DNA of 64,000 nt from Casuarina equisetifolia (Eukaryota; Streptophyta; Magnoliopsida; Fagales; Casuarinaceae): assembly GCA_028551475.1 (NCBI GenBank), contig CM052359.1, positions 4,465,583 to 4,529,582 of the forward strand. Reading direction: 5' to 3'. Shown here one piece after another: positions 15,801-26,469 of this stretch; position 1 is the stretch's first letter, and the number at the start of each line of letters is the position of its first letter. The position numbers and the translations under genes were made by a program. The notes below the pieces were generated by a model. The model had not been told where the DNA came from. It did not search any database and worked only from the letters and a program-made list of their open reading frames with translations.

Positions 15801-18800
15801 AGAATTTTTAAGATTCTTGGATAGCCAAAAACATCTGATCTACTAGATGCAAGTTAGACCTGACTAGGACTATACTCACTCAATTTGCTTCATCCTATTA
15901 ATGTAAAACTTTATTGGATATTATAATAGAAGCAAAAAAGTAAAAGTACCTGCTAAAGCATTCCCAACTTCTGGGACTGAAGAGATTGCACTGACCAAGA
16001 AGAAGACTGATGAGCCAAAGTATGCAACTAAGAATAAGAGAAGTAGGCACTCAAAGAATGGTGACCCATCTCCTGTTGTTGAGAGCCCAGCTAGAAAGTA
16101 AATACAGAGATTATATGCCAAAGCCTGCAAGAATCATAAGCTGGAGTTATTTGATAGCAATAGTTACTCCTATTTGGGCGAAGTGATTGAGAAGATTACT
16201 TCTATGAGCGTCTGCGGGAGATTAAGTAAAGAATGTGCAACAACGTATGAAGAAGCTCTGAAGAATCTCAGGGCCCTGTGCTTATAAAAGATTGGCCTCT
16301 GTAGCATGTACAGAGGCAGTTGTACAAGGTTTAGGAGCAAAACTCCCATGGTTGATACAAACCCAAGGGCCCTTACTGAATTCATTTTCTGTTGGTCGTA
16401 CTGTCCACCAAGTTTGTAGAAAAGCGTTCCTGCAAATATTCCTAGCAGAATTGCCTGCAAAGTTTAAAATGGACTATTGCTTCAGTGAGTTTCCAATGAA
16501 ACAAAGACTTTAATGAGGTGGGAAAGGTACGAAGATGTGTCAGTTTCAACCTGAAATAGCCTTAATTTGATTATGGCGTGAAGCCTTTTGGTGATCTTAA
16601 TTTGCCTGTAGGTTAGAGTCTTCGTGGAGCACCACCATTTTTGTACAAAGGGCCTTTGGAATTGCTTCCACTGAACTTGGTACTCATCATCCTGAATAAC
16701 AGATAACCACTATTAGCGTAGATTACAGAGCCTTATCTTTTGTTTCACGGATTAGTTTTGATGCCTGCAATTTTTATTGCAGGTTAAAAACAATTAACAG
16801 GTCATCTAGTTAGTTCTATGTTCTTTCTAGTTGGTTTGAGTATTTACCTTCTCTTTGTCTCGCTCAACTTGGAAACGAATGTGACCTTTTGCCTGCTTCA
16901 ATAAGGAATATGCATATGAGGTACGTTTGTGCTTAATATCTTGGGGTCCCACTGATAGGTATAGCATTTCTTTATTGTTCACAGACACTGCTGTGATCAT
17001 GTCCCCGACCTGAACTCTTGCTGTGTTCTGAATTCCCCCAGACTGCCCTACTTTGGTAGCAAGCTTTGACACCACCAATTCTGCAATCATGTAACCAATT
17101 ATCATTTGTAGGAAAAATCTACTTCAATAACAAATTCTTGAACTATTTCCAGTTACATGCTTTAGAGTTTATTTTGACAGGTTGCTGATGTTCTCATGGA
17201 AGGATTTGCATACCTGTCCCTCTTCTTGGCTGTAGATCAACTACAGAATGAGATGGTGTGTTAAGGGACAACCTAAGCCCAGGTTCATTTTCCACCCAAA
17301 AGGTGTGCTTCACATCATGTCCATGAACAATTCTCATTATATCCATGTAGTGGTCTGAAGCTTTGTAGCATTCCACTAGCTCTTCTCTTGTTGAGGGAGT
17401 TGCTCCTTGTACCATATACTGAGAACCATCTCCAGCAACAATATCTTCCAGAAATTCATTCGTCTCCACATATGATGGCTTTACATACCTTAATAATTAA
17501 CAAATTGTGACTTTTGGAAGTTAATACAATTACTTATGAAGAAATTGTGTGCAACTATTACAATAGCACTGTATACTAACCCAAGTTTGGCAAAGTAAGG
17601 AATGGCATCTTGACGAGGGCCTTGGAACAAGATCTGTCCATAGTTGATTAAGATGATTCTGTCAAATAGATCAAACACTTCTGGGGAGAGTCGGGTCAGT
17701 GACATGATTGCAGAAGATTGCTGAATTCTGCTAATGGTTCTTATGATGTCCACCAGGTCATATGTAGTTGCTAGGTCACACCCAGAAAATGGCTGGTCAT
17801 AAATCATAACAGAATATGTTCCTAGAGCTAATTCAGCTATTGTGAGTTTTTGACGATCAATGTCAGATATCTCATCTCCAACAAGCTTGTCCTCTATCTG
17901 CTTCAAGTTCAAGATTTCTAACACATATTCCAGAAACGGATCTTGTCCCTCCACAAGTGCATGTGCAAAGAATTTTCTCATCTGAGGAGTGAAGTTCTCT
18001 GGCCGAAGCCCCTGAGTGCAATCCCTTGCAAACTCGAGTGTCTCTCGAACTGTTAAAAACGGAATGTGTCTGCAGTTTTATGAGTAAAAAAGTAAATTTC
18101 CTTAGCTTGTTTTTAACTCAGTAGAAACACACTCATAGCACAAGCCATGACAATTCCGTGGCATTTGAGGGCTCTACCGTATAGAAGGCCTGGATCCAAG
18201 CCTCTCCCTCCCCTAATAAATCCCCTAAATCCCTCTAATCCCAACTTAATAATTGAAAAAAAAAAAAAAAGAAACACTCATATAAGATGAATAATATATG
18301 AGTGTTTACTTACATATTTGGCTGGTTGCTAACATATGCAATGAGTCTACTAAGACGAATTTCGGAGGCATTTTTGTCGTTGTACATGACAACACCATCC
18401 AAGATGGAGTTGCTATTTCCATTAACTCTACCTGCTAGAATTTCCAGGAGAGTGCTCTTGCCCCTGCCTGTAAGATTTAACTAACAAATTATTTAAGTAG
18501 TGAAGGAATGCCTAATCATGTAAACTGTATATACTTCAAGTAAAAGGAAGAAACATTGGGAAATCAACTTCGTCAACCCCAGATAAAAATAGATTATCAA
18601 TTTTTGGAATGCCAATTGCTCTTTTTTGCCCTTATTTTCTTCTAATTAAAGTTATTTTTTATTTTCAAAACTATAGATAAAATCTTGTTAAAATTATTAA
18701 TGAAAAGTTCAAAATACACTGCACATTTCAAAACATGAAATATTTTTCAAAAAAGTTTCATACTTTTGTGTAACAATATCTTGAGAAAATAAGTACTTAA

Positions 18801-20818
18801 TATTTTAAGTATGAAGGTTGACTTATTCAATAAAAATCAATAATCAAAGTAAAACACCTTGGTCAAAGATTTTAGTGCAGCACAACCTGCCATATGTCCC
18901 AACCTAATTAGATTGCTGTAACTTTGTAATTACCCTTGTTTTCATTTGGTAGTGGTAATAGGACCACTTCAATCACAGATATCTTTTGAGTTATTATATA
19001 ATTATCTTTGTTTAACAATCAAGGTACTCATTAAAATTCAGCCCTTAATCGATGTTCTTTGGCATTTACTTGTGTCACTACCTGGAGGCCCCAGCAGGAG
19101 GGTCATAGAACCAGGCATGATGTATCCATCCACTCCGCTTAGAATCTGCAACCATTTTGAATTCTTTGTCTGAAGAAGAGTCTTGAGGGGGCCAACAAAA
19201 CAGTCCACCAGCTTGTTTCCGAAAGTTTCATACCCTTTGTTGGAGATCTCAAACTTTCTGGTATACTTTATGTCTGAAAAGCGTACCACCTGCAAAACAT
19301 GCCACTCCCATTGAAGCTACCTGATTGACTAGTTCAAACGTACTTAAGCTTCTAGTTTATTAATAGTGAAAGAGTTTTAGGTGTATGAGGTGTTAAACTT
19401 AAGACTTAGGTTGACAATTACTAGATTACTGATCTATTGACGAAAAAAATTGTCACATCCATTTTTGGTTTCTTGGTTGTGATGTGGGTTTTCAATTCAT
19501 ATGAGCTTGGATGTATCTAGTCTTTCTTCTGACCCAGGTTTTAAAGACATAGTCGACCTTCGAAAAGGATAGCTGATCGGCAAGCCGATGGTCAATGTTA
19601 GGGTAAGAGCCACTAGACATTAGTTTAATGCATAAGCAAATGCAAACAAGCACACATATATTAAGATAGTGAAGAGGGGGAACGAAGTCAAAACATCTTC
19701 CTTATTACGTAATGGAAATATGACTCTTCCTTATCTATGTAAAAATCATGAATATAACTAAGTAAATCCAACTGAACTACAGATGGCCCATTGGAAATCC
19801 TTTTTCAACTAATTGGATTTTTCTCCTGTCTCATCTAAGCCTATAATCTTATTGACTTACTTGTAGCATTGTCTATCGTCAACCAGAACCAGAACTAGAT
19901 AAGACAGAAATCTTTTTTGGCTGAAAAGTGAAAAAGCAAAAGTACCGAAAAAATAAATGAAAGCTAAGAAGATAACAGATCAAATTACCACATGCTATAA
20001 AGTGATTTATTGAACTAAATCTGTTAGGTGGACGATTTACATGCATGGTTAAGAAAAAACATTCATCCCCATATCCTCAATACGTACATATCGTGGCCAA
20101 GAGAATGGCTATCACAGATTTGATTGCATCATTATCATGGTTCAGATGTATTATGCAAGATTTGATTGCTTGAATTCCTATCCCATGAAAGTGTTGGCAT
20201 TTCTCATAATGCCAAGCCCGACTAATTCTGTACTGAGATCACAGGGTTAAAAGCAATCACCAAAACAAAGTGGCTTAAGATTTTCATCTCTCTGTGATCG
20301 CCAAATGAAAGACTATCCCAGTCTTGCATGTTATAATAAGAATAGTTACCTACCTGCTGAGGAATTGGAGGAGTGATTCTTGCCATTTCACGTAGATAAC
20401 TAACGAAACCATCCCTCAGCAGGTACTCCATCCCCAAGAGCTCCCCGCTCTTCTTCCTAACCCGGTTAACAACTGCTTCTTCCTTCGACTCTTCAATCTC
20501 AGCACCCTCTCTTTCAAATGCCTTGCCTGCCTCATCTTGCAGCCCATGCTTTTTCATGCTCTTGTACATCCTCAGTGCAATATCCCTAGCTGTCCCCGGC
20601 GATGCACCCTCTATCTTACATCGGACCGCGGGCGATAGCCCACCAGAAGTTTCGGGCATCGTTCTGCCTGGAACTGCAATTGTTATCATGGCATCACTTT
20701 CCATAGAGTACTGTTCACTGTGGCTTGAAGATGGTCTAGGAGACTGCATTGGCCCGAGCTCAATATCACGATGATCCAACCATGGGAAGTCTGAAGAACT
20801 CAATGAATTCGTGGTCAT
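12881..20818 (-). CDS. Full-size ABCG/PDR-like transporter with inserted PDZ-like domain
   Basis: Eleven coding exons, in transcription order: 20818-20354, 19289-19082, 18467-18314, 18069-17581, 17488-17214, 17080-16848, 16691-16551, 16454-16200, 16124-15950, 15496-14860, 14678-12881. Phases agree throughout; 1609 aa against about 1400-1450 for usual plant PDR proteins. Order: cytosolic N-terminus (1-155); NBD1 with intact Walker A (GPPGRGKST, about 222-230), eroded signature (ISDIDRQKLTIAE, 343-355) and YDQ in Walker B (Q at 368 instead of the catalytic E); PDZ-like domain (about 498-606); first membrane domain (about 609-850); linker; NBD2 (from about 1012) with eroded Walker A (GGNKTSKAT, from 1040) and LFLEEPISGLD; second membrane domain. 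The motifs around the NBDs (HIPFLTVRETLEFA) resemble oomycete/algal PDR proteins more than the classical plant clade. The start at 20818 is chosen because a TATA box lies 80 bases upstream; 20956 is an in-frame alternative. Substrate unknown; by family, expected in a membrane. Confidence 0.9.
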
Positions 20819-20897
20819 TTTCCTTGGAACAGAGCAAGTAAAACAGCTTAGTGAATTCGGAGGAGGAAGCTTGTCGGGGAATGAGGGACGGTACTGG

Positions 20898-20904
20898 TAT
20901 ATAT
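20898..20904 (-). promoter_or_regulatory. TATA box of the ABC transporter gene
   Basis: On the minus strand CCCATATATACC lies 80 bases upstream of the ATG at 20818, leaving room for a leader of about 50 bases. It argues against the further upstream in-frame ATG at 20956 as the start. Confidence 0.5.
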
Positions 20905-22070
20905 GGGCAGCGTTGCCATGGTTTAGATGTAGACAATGCCCACTTAGAAAAATCATGTTGGGTTTTAATTATTCGTCATTTGATACGTAACTTATGCTGT
21001 CAGGAAGAAAGTAAACCAGAAAGAAGGTCAATTCTCGAAGGTGGCCGGGAAAACGCCACATGGAGGAAGGAAATTATAACAAGGACAAGGATTTATGGAC
21101 AAGCAACAAACTATTCATAGGTTGAATCTCATTTTTTTATTTCAATTATTCATTTTTATTACATCTTTCAATGTCCAATGACTTGGTGTTGCAGTTTTTA
21201 TTAAAATGGTTATAAAGATGATATTTGTTATGGACCTAGTTCCAACCTAAAATGTCAATTTAATGGGAAGAGTAATCATATCTACTTACATGACCAAGTC
21301 ATCTTAGCCAAAAATCCTTATAAGACTAGAAATGCCTAGTCATTTTTTTGGTATAAGACTAGTATGTTGAATATGTGGTATGGCCAAATTGTGACACACT
21401 CTCCTACTGAATCCACAATGTCCTTGTCATGGCTTGGCTTGCACACTTGGACAAGTAGATTAGATTGGTTGTAACATCAATTGGCATGAGATTGAATTCC
21501 ATCCCAAAGGACTAACATAATGTAGAAGAATAAAGTCCAATACATATTTTTACACTAATATCATACACTTGGCACAACAGTTTTCTCTAAAAAAGCTCAA
21601 ATTTTAAAAAGCATTTTAATGATGTGTCCAAAGTATCTTATGCTTGAACATTTTGAATAGTTGAACCCAAGAATTACGATTTGGGTAGCCAATAATCAAT
21701 TATAAAATTACTAATTTGTTGATCTATCTACTAGATTTATCATAAAATGTCTTTGAGTTCACCTTCTCTTTCAGGTTTTAATTCTAATAGTATAAGATTA
21801 TCAACTAATGATGATTTTTTTTTTAATTTGTAGGAATTAAGCTCTATCCAATGGGGACGGTCTAAACATAGCACTTATGATGAAAAAGAAGAATGAAGAA
21901 AATTTAGGTATCTACTAAAAATTTTGTTAAGAATATAATTCAAGAATTAGTTCATAAAATATTTTTTTATATTTAAATATTACTTATAAATCATTACTTT
22001 TTAAGGCGGCACTTTCTTCATCTATCACCTTCGATGATCAACTATAGGCGGTAAAACGACGTTGGGGGGA
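20905..22070. other. Intergenic between ABC and zinc-finger genes
   Basis: The first 200 bases are the ABC promoter and resemble 26290-26460 upstream of the ABC pseudogene copy. The rest is AT-rich with no supported gene. The zinc-finger promoter should lie just before 22071. Confidence 0.4.
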
Positions 22071-24632
22071 ATGCCGTTGGGAAAGTACTACTGCGATTAC
22101 TGCGACAAGCAGTTCCAAGACACCCCGTATGCTCGGAAACGCCATCTCCAGGGTCTCCATCACCTTAGAGCCAAGGCTCTCTGGTTCGATTCGCTCAATC
22201 TCCAAGGTACGGCCTTTTGTTTACTTCTGCTTTCTAACCAACCAAGCATCTGTATATTATAATCCTTTGCATGCTGTGTTGGTTTTTGATTGTAGATGCG
22301 AACCAGGCTTATACTGAGGGATTTGGAAAAGGGGTCTGCAACCGGTTTGTTAAGACGGTATCGTCTTCAAATTCTCCATCGATTTTTTTTTTTATTATCC
22401 AAATTGTCTTCCTTCGTATTGAATAATTGCTTGAAGAATGAATTTTGGGTAGCTTTCTCCTTTTTTGATCATCCGCATAAATTATTGGGTGTTGACCAAC
22501 GGATTGGAGGTAGAGATTTAGCTTAGCTTTTGGTTTGGAAATTTCAGTCTATTTTCTTTGACACCAAAGGCTGTTACATTCTGAGTAATGGGTGTTAGGA
22601 ACCCAATTATATCCTTTAATTTCCTGGTTTTATGTTTATTATCGTCACAATATTCCATTCATGTTTGTCAAATTCCATTTCTTTCAATTTCAGTTGTAAT
22701 TTCCACATACATCATCATAATTCTGTCCTTGCCGGTCGGTTTTCAGTTAGTCGGGATAGACTTATTCCTGTAAGGGTTAAAGAGAAATCTTCCACTAGAA
22801 AGAAGAGATTCAAGACAGTTTTTTACAGCTATTTTGTATGCCCATTACATGTAATGAGAACATGGAATTAGCTGTCTCCAATCTAGCAAAGCGTGCCATG
22901 GCCTTATGTAATAGTTTGCAACTACAAGAAGAGATACCTTTCAAGTCATAGTTTAGTTCAAAGTTCTTTGAGCATTTTATAGATTCAGAATGGCTTTATT
23001 AATCAATTTCTTAGCAAAAGTGAACAAGAATCGGGTTTCAGCTTAGTTCCAAGGTGTTTTCCACCAGAAAAATACCACTATGTTAACACACACTCTACCA
23101 AAAATCGCCCCTTTGAGATAGTTTGTGGAATTCCTCCCATTTGCCTAGAACCACCAAAACTGTAAGAAATTTTTGAAGGGACCAGACTTTGGCCTTTCTT
23201 CAATAATGTCTCCTAGAATCGAATGAAAGACAAAGAGATTTTTTGACTTCCATTGAGCAGCCTGAATTTGAAGTAGGGGACTGAGTCTACTTCCAGCTCC
23301 AACTCTATCAGCAGAATTTTGTGACCGCGAGGGTGGTATGATCTAAAACTATGTTAATTAGAAAATTGGAAAGATGCCTTGCGTTTAGCTACATCCTATA
23401 TATCCTGTTTACAATTGAAGACGAGCTCAGTCATAATTTTCTACCCTTTATCTCTAATCTCACCTGAAGAAATTGTTAGGCTTGAGGTAAGAAGTTTACT
23501 GTGAAAAATGAAGCAGAAAGGCAACAAAGCAATAAAATCAATTTGTGGAATAGATGGAGGATGACGATGAAAATGCAAATTAGGAAAATAATCTCCAGCT
23601 CAAGCAAACGTGTGTAATTTTTTGTCAGCTTGTGTGCACGGCTTTCAGAATGGCTGTTCAGTTCCTGAGATCAATGAATAATTGTTGACTGTTGTTGAGC
23701 CCAAACAGTGAAGGTAGGCTCCTTCCGGGGATGCTTATTCTCATTTGGTTTCCCTTTCTCTTTTCCAACTTAAGAGAGGAATCTTTTGGAGGATTTTGCA
23801 TCAGCTTTTGGAATGGCAAGATTTGAGCTTAGATTAGCATGTTCTTTTCTCTTACCTTTTTACTTTTTTTGGCATGATGGGGATGAAGGGTTTTTGCCAG
23901 TATGGGGATTCTTGCAAATATTTTCATCCCAAGAACAACTTACCAAATGTGAATGCTCAAGGTGTAGCAGGTAAATTCAGGTCCTACTCTGTTCTACTCT
24001 TTTTTGTTCGTTCTCTCAGTTTTGGACTGCGTGCTTTCTAAATTGATTTTATCTCCTTTGTTTTTTATTTTTCTTTTTATGAACTAAACCAAACCTGATT
24101 GGCTAATTATTCTTCATCTTTTTTGATTGTGAAGCTCTTATTGAAACAGTTTATGGAGTAATTTGTGCTTATGTTTAGTTTTGAGAAACCTGCTAGATAT
24201 CTGACTTCGGTGTCATTCACCAGTAGGCCTTGTGGACCAGAATCAGTCACCAAGGACACCAGGAAATCAATTAGTTGGAGGTGGCACATTTCCTGGTAAC
24301 TATGGACTAACTCTTTCTTTAGACTTAGGGAACTGTTAGTTGATAGTTGCAGCTTTGGTTACAGCTGTAGTGTGTGTCAGATCATATTCCCTGCTAGCTA
24401 TTATAGCATTGGTATATGTGTTTTAGATTGAACTAATTTATTTATTCTTGTAGCTTTGTTTTGCTTTTCATGTTTATGACTACTTTACTCCTAATTTTAC
24501 CTTTTTCTATTGCGGTTCTCAGGGGATATGTCGCAATACAGTTTTGGAATGTCATGGGGCAATCTGCCTCCATCACTGAAGCCTCCTCCAGAGGGCGGAT
24601 ATCAGCCTCTTCCGTTTGTGGATTGGGGATAA
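22071..24632 (+). CDS. U11/U12-20K: U11/U12 snRNP 20K-type zinc-finger protein (ZMAT5 homologue)
   Basis: Small nuclear protein of the minor (U12-type) spliceosome, related to human ZMAT5. Five coding exons: 22071-22206, 22296-22357, 23889-23970, 24227-24295, 24523-24632; phases agree and give 152 aa. The N-terminus is a U1-type C2H2 finger ([20 protein letters not shown], then HLQGLHH). A CCCH finger follows across the exon 2/3 join: [11 protein letters not shown] then [10 protein letters not shown], spacing C-x8-C-x5-C-x3-H. The C-terminus is proline/glycine rich and ends PLPFVDWG. The start is the ATG at 22071. Intron 2 is long (about 1.5 kb) because it holds a gypsy remnant. The tail of this gene exists as a decayed copy near 12.2 kb. 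Confidence 0.92.
23020..23490 (+). mobile_element. Ty3/gypsy integrase C-terminal remnant in an intron
   Basis: Translated on the plus strand with frame changes, this part of intron 2 reads [18 protein letters not shown], the conserved PFE-V-YG motif at the end of gypsy integrases. Further on [17 protein letters not shown] resembles the KIG-AYRL-LP-IHPVFHVS segment that follows in such polyproteins, and then [10 protein letters not shown]. Stops and frame changes show that it is dead. Same orientation as the host gene. Boundaries are approximate. Confidence 0.6.
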
Positions 24633-25150
24633 TTTATTTTGTACCCCTTTATTGCTGTGCCAGCAATATAAACTTTTTTTTTTTTTCCCACGTTCATTTG
24701 AACTTGTTTGTATTGTCTCACATTGAACACTGAGATGCATCATGCAGCTTCTGTATATTATTCTTGACTAGGACATGACGCTTGTTTAACACCTCTTAAG
24801 AAAAAGGTCGTGTTCATCTCTTCAACTTGGCATTGGTTGCTTGGGTTGCCTATGAATTTGGTTTTGAACTTTGTCATTAAGAACTTTCGGATCCGTTGGA
24901 TTGCCGATGAATATGGTTGAGGTTACTTCGTGTGCCAGCCATTTTCATTAAATTGCTTCCAGCGAATTTGCATATTCAATTCTTGCAGTGCCAGGGAATC
25001 AGATTTGGTAATTTGGGAGTATAGGAGAATATAGGAGGCAGCAGAAATCGTATGTTGTGATTGGATGAACTCTGTAATTTGGATCGAAGGCTTCTTTTGG
25101 TTTTACTCTTCTTCACTTTAACCTATGGCTGCTGCTTTGCTTGTCTTGTC
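24633..25150. other. Zinc-finger gene 3' UTR and spacer
   Basis: Holds the probable 3' UTR of the zinc-finger gene (T-rich tract near 24673-24686) and a spacer up to the ABC pseudogene. No gene is seen. Confidence 0.4.
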
Positions 25151-25154
25151 TTTG

Positions 25155-26255
25155 CTCCTTAAGCACTCTCACGCACCTGCGCTTGATCCACACCTTTGTA
25201 TCACTGTGGAAAACTGACCGAGGTCGTTGCGTTCATTGCATACTGAACGCTTCTTTTAAGCACAACTTGCATGTATACTTATGGTATCCTTGAATTCATC
25301 TGAAGATACACCACACACCTTTTTTTATCGAGCATTCCTTAATAAGAATCGTTTTTTCAACTCTTGGCAGTACCAAAATGGCTTTTCGTGAATATGGAGC
25401 TGCATAATCTCGCTGTCTGACACCAAATGTCTTCCTTATACTTGCTGAATCTCTTTATAATTAAATCCCATGCATTAGACTAGCCTGGCATATTTCTGCA
25501 GAATTTACAGGAGTGGACCTCGTTCTTATTCATCCATGCTATGTCTAACTGGAGTCTCTCTTCTGGAATAACTACGGGCCTTTTGGATTAGTTTGATATA
25601 TGTAGCAAGGATCTTCAGTTATCTCCCAGTGGACTGAAACAGGCCTGATGCCATTCTCCATTACTTTAACAGCCAGGTCAAATGAGTAATAGTGGGGTAC
25701 ATTAGTGTGTCTTAAGAGTGACAACAATGATGCGGCCAGAATTTGACACTTGATGGTGACAAGGCACAAATTGTTTTTTCAAGAAGGAAAATACTTGAGT
25801 TCAGCCTGTTCACAATCTCCAGCAGTATCATTGCAATTAATGTTCTATGATGTTACTTAGATAACTAACAAAACCATGCCTCAGAGTGTACTCCGTCCTC
25901 ATGAGTTCCTTACTCTTCTTGCAGTCCATGCCTTTCCAAGCTCTTGCACACCCTTACTGTAACATGCCAAGCCGTCTGCAGTAATGCATTCTTTACCTGA
26001 CACTGAACTTCTCGGGATAATTGACCGAGGATTTCAGGCACCTTGGCTAGAGTTGTAGGAAAATGCCAAGAACTTTTTGTAAAATGTTCACCATGTGAAG
26101 ATGGTCTAGGATATTGCCTTCAGCTAAGCTCAATACAATCACGAACGGTCACCATGTGAAGTTTGAATAAAGAAAGAGATCTTTTATGTTACTTTATTTT
26201 GAACGGCAGAGGCAACTCAATTTTGAGAACTCCTAGAGGAGGAATTGGTAGAGGG
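25155..26255 (-). pseudogene. Decayed, internally deleted copy of the ABC transporter gene
   Basis: The plus-strand text from 25160 to 25800 follows 13057-14215 of the intact gene (last exon) with many gaps; for example CTTGATCCACACC here against CTCTGATCCACACC there, and CTTGCATGTATACTTATG against CTTGCATGTACATGTATAG. From about 25858 it jumps to exon 1 (TAACTAACAAAACCATGCCT against TAACTAACGAAACCATCCCT). Exons 2-10 and the introns between are missing. Similarity continues into the promoter to about 26460. Small insertions, deletions and stops break the frame throughout. Confidence 0.85.
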
Positions 26256-26469
26256 AGAGATATCACGGTACTTTGTCTTTTCCTGGAGGCAAAAATGCAT
26301 GTTGGGTCATTAATCTCTTCTTTTCTTTAATTATGTAACCATGAGGTTAGAGAGGAAAGGAAAGTAGAAGTAGGTCAATTGTGTAAGATTGGATTGGGAA
26401 ACGTCTCATGGAGGATGGACAGGATATGGAAATAGGACAGCAAACTGTTTCAGCTCCAAAGCTATTGGG

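Noticed and set aside
20819-20956. Upstream in-frame ATG extending the ABC protein by 46 residues
   Set aside because: A TATA box at 20898-20904 lies inside this stretch, so the extended start would be upstream of the likely transcript start.
22062-22070. Longer start of the zinc-finger frame (MGG before MPLGKYYC)
   Set aside because: The codon at 22062 is TTG, not ATG; the family protein starts at the ATG at 22071.
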